Shown here one piece after another: positions 46,361 to 49,022 of a stretch of 49,022 bases of DNA (its first letter is position 1; every line of letters starts with the position of its first letter). The notes beneath the pieces were generated by a model that searched no databases, had not been told where the DNA came from, and saw nothing but the letters and a program-made list of their open reading frames with translations. Where the stretch lies: NCBI GenBank assembly GCA_003254885.1, contig QANT01002172.1, positions 1 to 49,022 on the forward strand, written 5' to 3'. This stretch comes from Purshia tridentata (Eukaryota > Streptophyta > Magnoliopsida > Rosales > Rosaceae). The position numbers were made by a program, and so were the translations under genes.

Positions 46361-47440
46361 CAGGAATTAGAAATTTTTTTTATCCAAGTGAGATTGATGC
46401 TAAAGATCTGTATTGCGTGAATACACTGAATAAAGTCGCAGAGGCCGAAGATTAGCGATCTAAGGTCCTTGCAGTGAAAGCCATTATCTTCATAGCTGCA
46501 TGTGAAAGCGGTAGTTGTGCATTAAATTTTGTATGGCCACCAAGAAAATGAAATTCTAGAAAACGATTATTAAACAAAACGGTAACTTTAAAAGTACTAT
46601 AAATGTTTGACGGACGGATTCAGCTTCAAAAATTGAAAATTGAAGTCAAGCTAAAATAAAGCTCTACTAACATCATTTTCTCAGGAAAATCTAGTCTAAG
46701 AAAATTTCACATTCACATGTTTTTTAAAAATTATTCATGTAAATAATACACATCCCCTCTCCACGTCAACCCAACTATTATGAAGAGAGAGAAAGATGAT
46801 GAAAATGCTAGAGAGAGAGTCACGCCAACGGTGTGTCAACCTCAGCTAATAAATAATAGTGAATAGAGAGAGAGAGAGGCATCAAATGGGTCCATTGAAC
46901 TTGAAGAAATCTGAACTAAAAGTCCCTAATTTGAAACTGAACTCAGAGTCTCAAACCACAGCTTTAAGCCAATTTGATTTTAAACTGACCCACATATTAA
47001 ATTTCCCAAAAAAAAAAAACATAAACTAAAACCATGAAAAAGTTCTAATTTTCAATCTAAAAAAGATAAACTACTAATCTTCCAGCTCCTAAACTCAACA
47101 TGCAAATGGGTCTGCTAAAAGATCTTAAAAAATCCCAAAAACCGATCCAAGATTCTGAGAAAACTGCAACTCTTACCGGTCACCTCCATGAACAACATGA
47201 CATCACAGAGAACAAGTTTTTTAACCCAACAAAAAACAGAGAAATGGTGAGTGAGAGAGAGATACCAGGTTCCGAGTGAGACCCAGTTTGAGTGAAGAGC
47301 TTCTGAGCAAAACCCACTTTGGAATCTCTTTGTCTGCTTCTCAAAATGACAGGCAGACAGTGAGAGAGCTCAAATAATAATATACTCTGTTTTAGCCAAG
47401 GAACAGAGGGGGTCATACCATGGGATGGTGACGATTCAGC
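46361..47440 (-). promoter_or_regulatory. 5' leader and promoter region of the NEAP gene
   Basis: No coding sequence is seen in 1.1 kb upstream of the NEAP start. On the minus strand there are donor-like sequences (for example CCATG|GTATGACC near 47,417 and CCTG|GTATCTC near 47,264), so an untranslated first exon with an intron in the leader is possible. GA-rich runs occur at about 46,808-46,820 and 46,864-46,878. The transcription start is not determinable here. Confidence 0.4.
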
Positions 47441-49022
47441 TTTGGGATGTCATCGGAGGGCTCAAAATGGAAGCCAACTTAGCACCAATAAATCCCGAAA
47501 AATTAGGGTTATTAGTGATGAATATCTCCCATTTTCTATTCCTAATTATAAAATTTTTGTCCTTATTCAGTGGGAGTTGCGGTGTTTAGGCGAATTATCT
47601 ACGCACAGACAGATACTGATTGTATTGACAAGCCTTTGCTTCGGAGCTTCCGAGCCTCGGGTTCGTGAATATGACGAATCTCGAAGCTATCGCTTGGTCC
47701 GATTGGTTTTTGAGTTTGACCCCAAGCGCGGCAAATCCAAATTTTGGCCACAGCCAATGGATCATTGCCACGTTGTCAGATATGTTTTTTGGATCTATGA
47801 TGGGCCCGGTTTTCTTATTAACGGGCCATGCTTTTGGGCTCCATCTGTTTTTATTTTTTCAGTTGACTAGTAGGTAATCTAGGTAAAGATTTTCTTTTTT
47901 ATTTTGGTAAAAAATAAGTAGAGATGTATCAAAAATGTTTTAAAGTTATTAGTTAGTAAGTTAATACGAAATTAATTCATAAAAAAAAATCAGGCTAACC
48001 ACCTTTTTGGTCAACTAAGAGATGTAATCTTATACTAAGAACCATTCATTTTATATTTTTTGGACTCATTTCAAAGACTATCTTTGTTAAAATTCTTCAA
48101 AATTAAAAGTTATTTAGTCATTTGATTATAATAACAATCATTTTATATGTTTTTATGAAAAAGAGTGTTTTTATAATGATCTCATCAAAGTTAGGTAACT
48201 AAATAATTTTTGATTGATTGATTGATTTTTTGTAACGATGATTTTTGAAGTGCGGCCTAAATAATAGACGGTTCGAATTATGAGAATAGTCACTTGATAA
48301 GTTATGAGATTAACTTTGTATTAACTTATTAACTAATTAATATATAATGCTTTGATAATTATAAATAAGGCACATTAATTAGAGATTTTATACAAAAAAT
48401 ATGATACATCATACATCTAATATTACTCATTTTTAAATAAAAACATAACTAGTTATAACATAAAAAAATTAAAAATTACAATGAGTCAAAAAAATGAAGA
48501 CTGTTATTAGGTGTGCTTATGAAAATTAATTAAAATGAAAGGTAAAAGATCAACAAATTGGTCAATATTAATTTGAGAGGTAACGAAAAGAAATTAAAAA
48601 ATTCATTTAATTTGAAACATTGTATTTAAAGAAAATAAGGCACATAAATTATAAATTTATGTGGTATTGTATTCCATATGATGGGACTAGATTAGTAGAT
48701 TGAGAAGAATGGACCAATGTAGTTGGGCAGTAGGCACAGGTAGGGGTGCACACGGATCGGTTATCCGATCTACAAATCATTATCCATATCTGATCCACAA
48801 ATTCGGATATCCACAAGTTCGGATATCCACAAAATCGGATCGGATGACGAATAATATCCAAATAATAACATAAAAATTATTTAGCAAGTACACAACATAA
48901 AAATTATCCCTCAAATTAATTCAATAGTTACACAATATAAAATTCAGAAATTAAGACAAGCCTCAAATATAACAAATTCTTACTTTTTAGTAGTCTTAAA
49001 CTATATATTATATATATGTATA
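47441..49022. other. Intergenic DNA to the window end
   Basis: The overlapping frames at 47,442-47,877 give no recognisable protein and look like chance. The rest is AT-rich. A probable transposon-derived stretch at 48,738-48,855 is listed separately. Confidence 0.5.
48738..48855. mobile_element. Possible end of a dispersed element (taggggtgcacacggatcgg)
   Basis: The sequence begins taggggtgcacacggatcgg and continues into repeated attcggatatccacaa-type phrases (three near-copies at about 48,799-48,840). Starts like 'aggggtgcacacgg' are common at the ends of dispersed plant DNA elements, but no opposite terminus is present before the window ends, so this is a weak call. Confidence 0.35.

Noticed and set aside
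47442..47870. 142-aa plus-strand frame near the NEAP promoter
   Set aside because: No recognisable domain; an overlapping second frame is equally open. Probably chance.

Overview
This window is nuclear DNA from a flowering plant, almost certainly a eudicot. The genes have many short GT-AG introns, the intergenic DNA is AT-rich and full of microsatellites and small foldback transposons, and the proteins belong to plant families: a plant haspin, a NEAP nuclear-envelope protein, an X8 callose-binding-type protein and a receptor-like kinase. A rosaceous tree would fit, but nothing here proves the genus.

The left half (1-22,700) is mostly repeats and relics. It holds one convincing small intronless gene on the minus strand (3,199-3,585) and relics of a FAR1-type gene (about 5,841-6,215) and of the ribonucleotide reductase large subunit (15,439-15,971, with its introns). 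It also holds a minisatellite of roughly 33 bp (11-codon) period (9,337-10,497), two long inverted repeats (1,691-2,101 and 20,526-21,060), a PIF/Harbinger-type MITE with a TAA target duplication (12,379-13,129) and a probable terminal-inverted-repeat element (13,577-14,972).

The right half is the gene-bearing part. A broken cluster pairs a CMGC-like kinase fragment with a frameshifted F-box-associated domain (22,757-23,850, minus). It is followed by an intact seven-exon receptor-like kinase (24,806-27,827, minus; 512 aa) with leader exons up to about 28,730. After a gene-poor gap come haspin (33,773-38,123, plus; 15 exons, 605 aa), a secreted, probably GPI-anchored protein with a GH17-like domain plus X8 (40,372-42,675, plus; 4 exons, 639 aa), and a NEAP coiled-coil protein (43,410-46,360, minus; 5 exons, 353 aa).

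These are independent eukaryotic transcription units, not an operon. Haspin (histone H3 Thr3 kinase) and NEAP both act at chromatin or the nuclear envelope, but their closeness may be chance. I did not find a convincing new multi-gene system. The best candidates for a second look are the codon-periodic minisatellite, the long hairpin at 20.5-21.1 kb, the intron-bearing RNR1 relic, the kinase/F-box composite relic, the apparently inactive GH17-like domain and a probable GC-AG intron in the NEAP gene. Exon limits were read by eye from splice consensus and frame continuity; no alignment was run.
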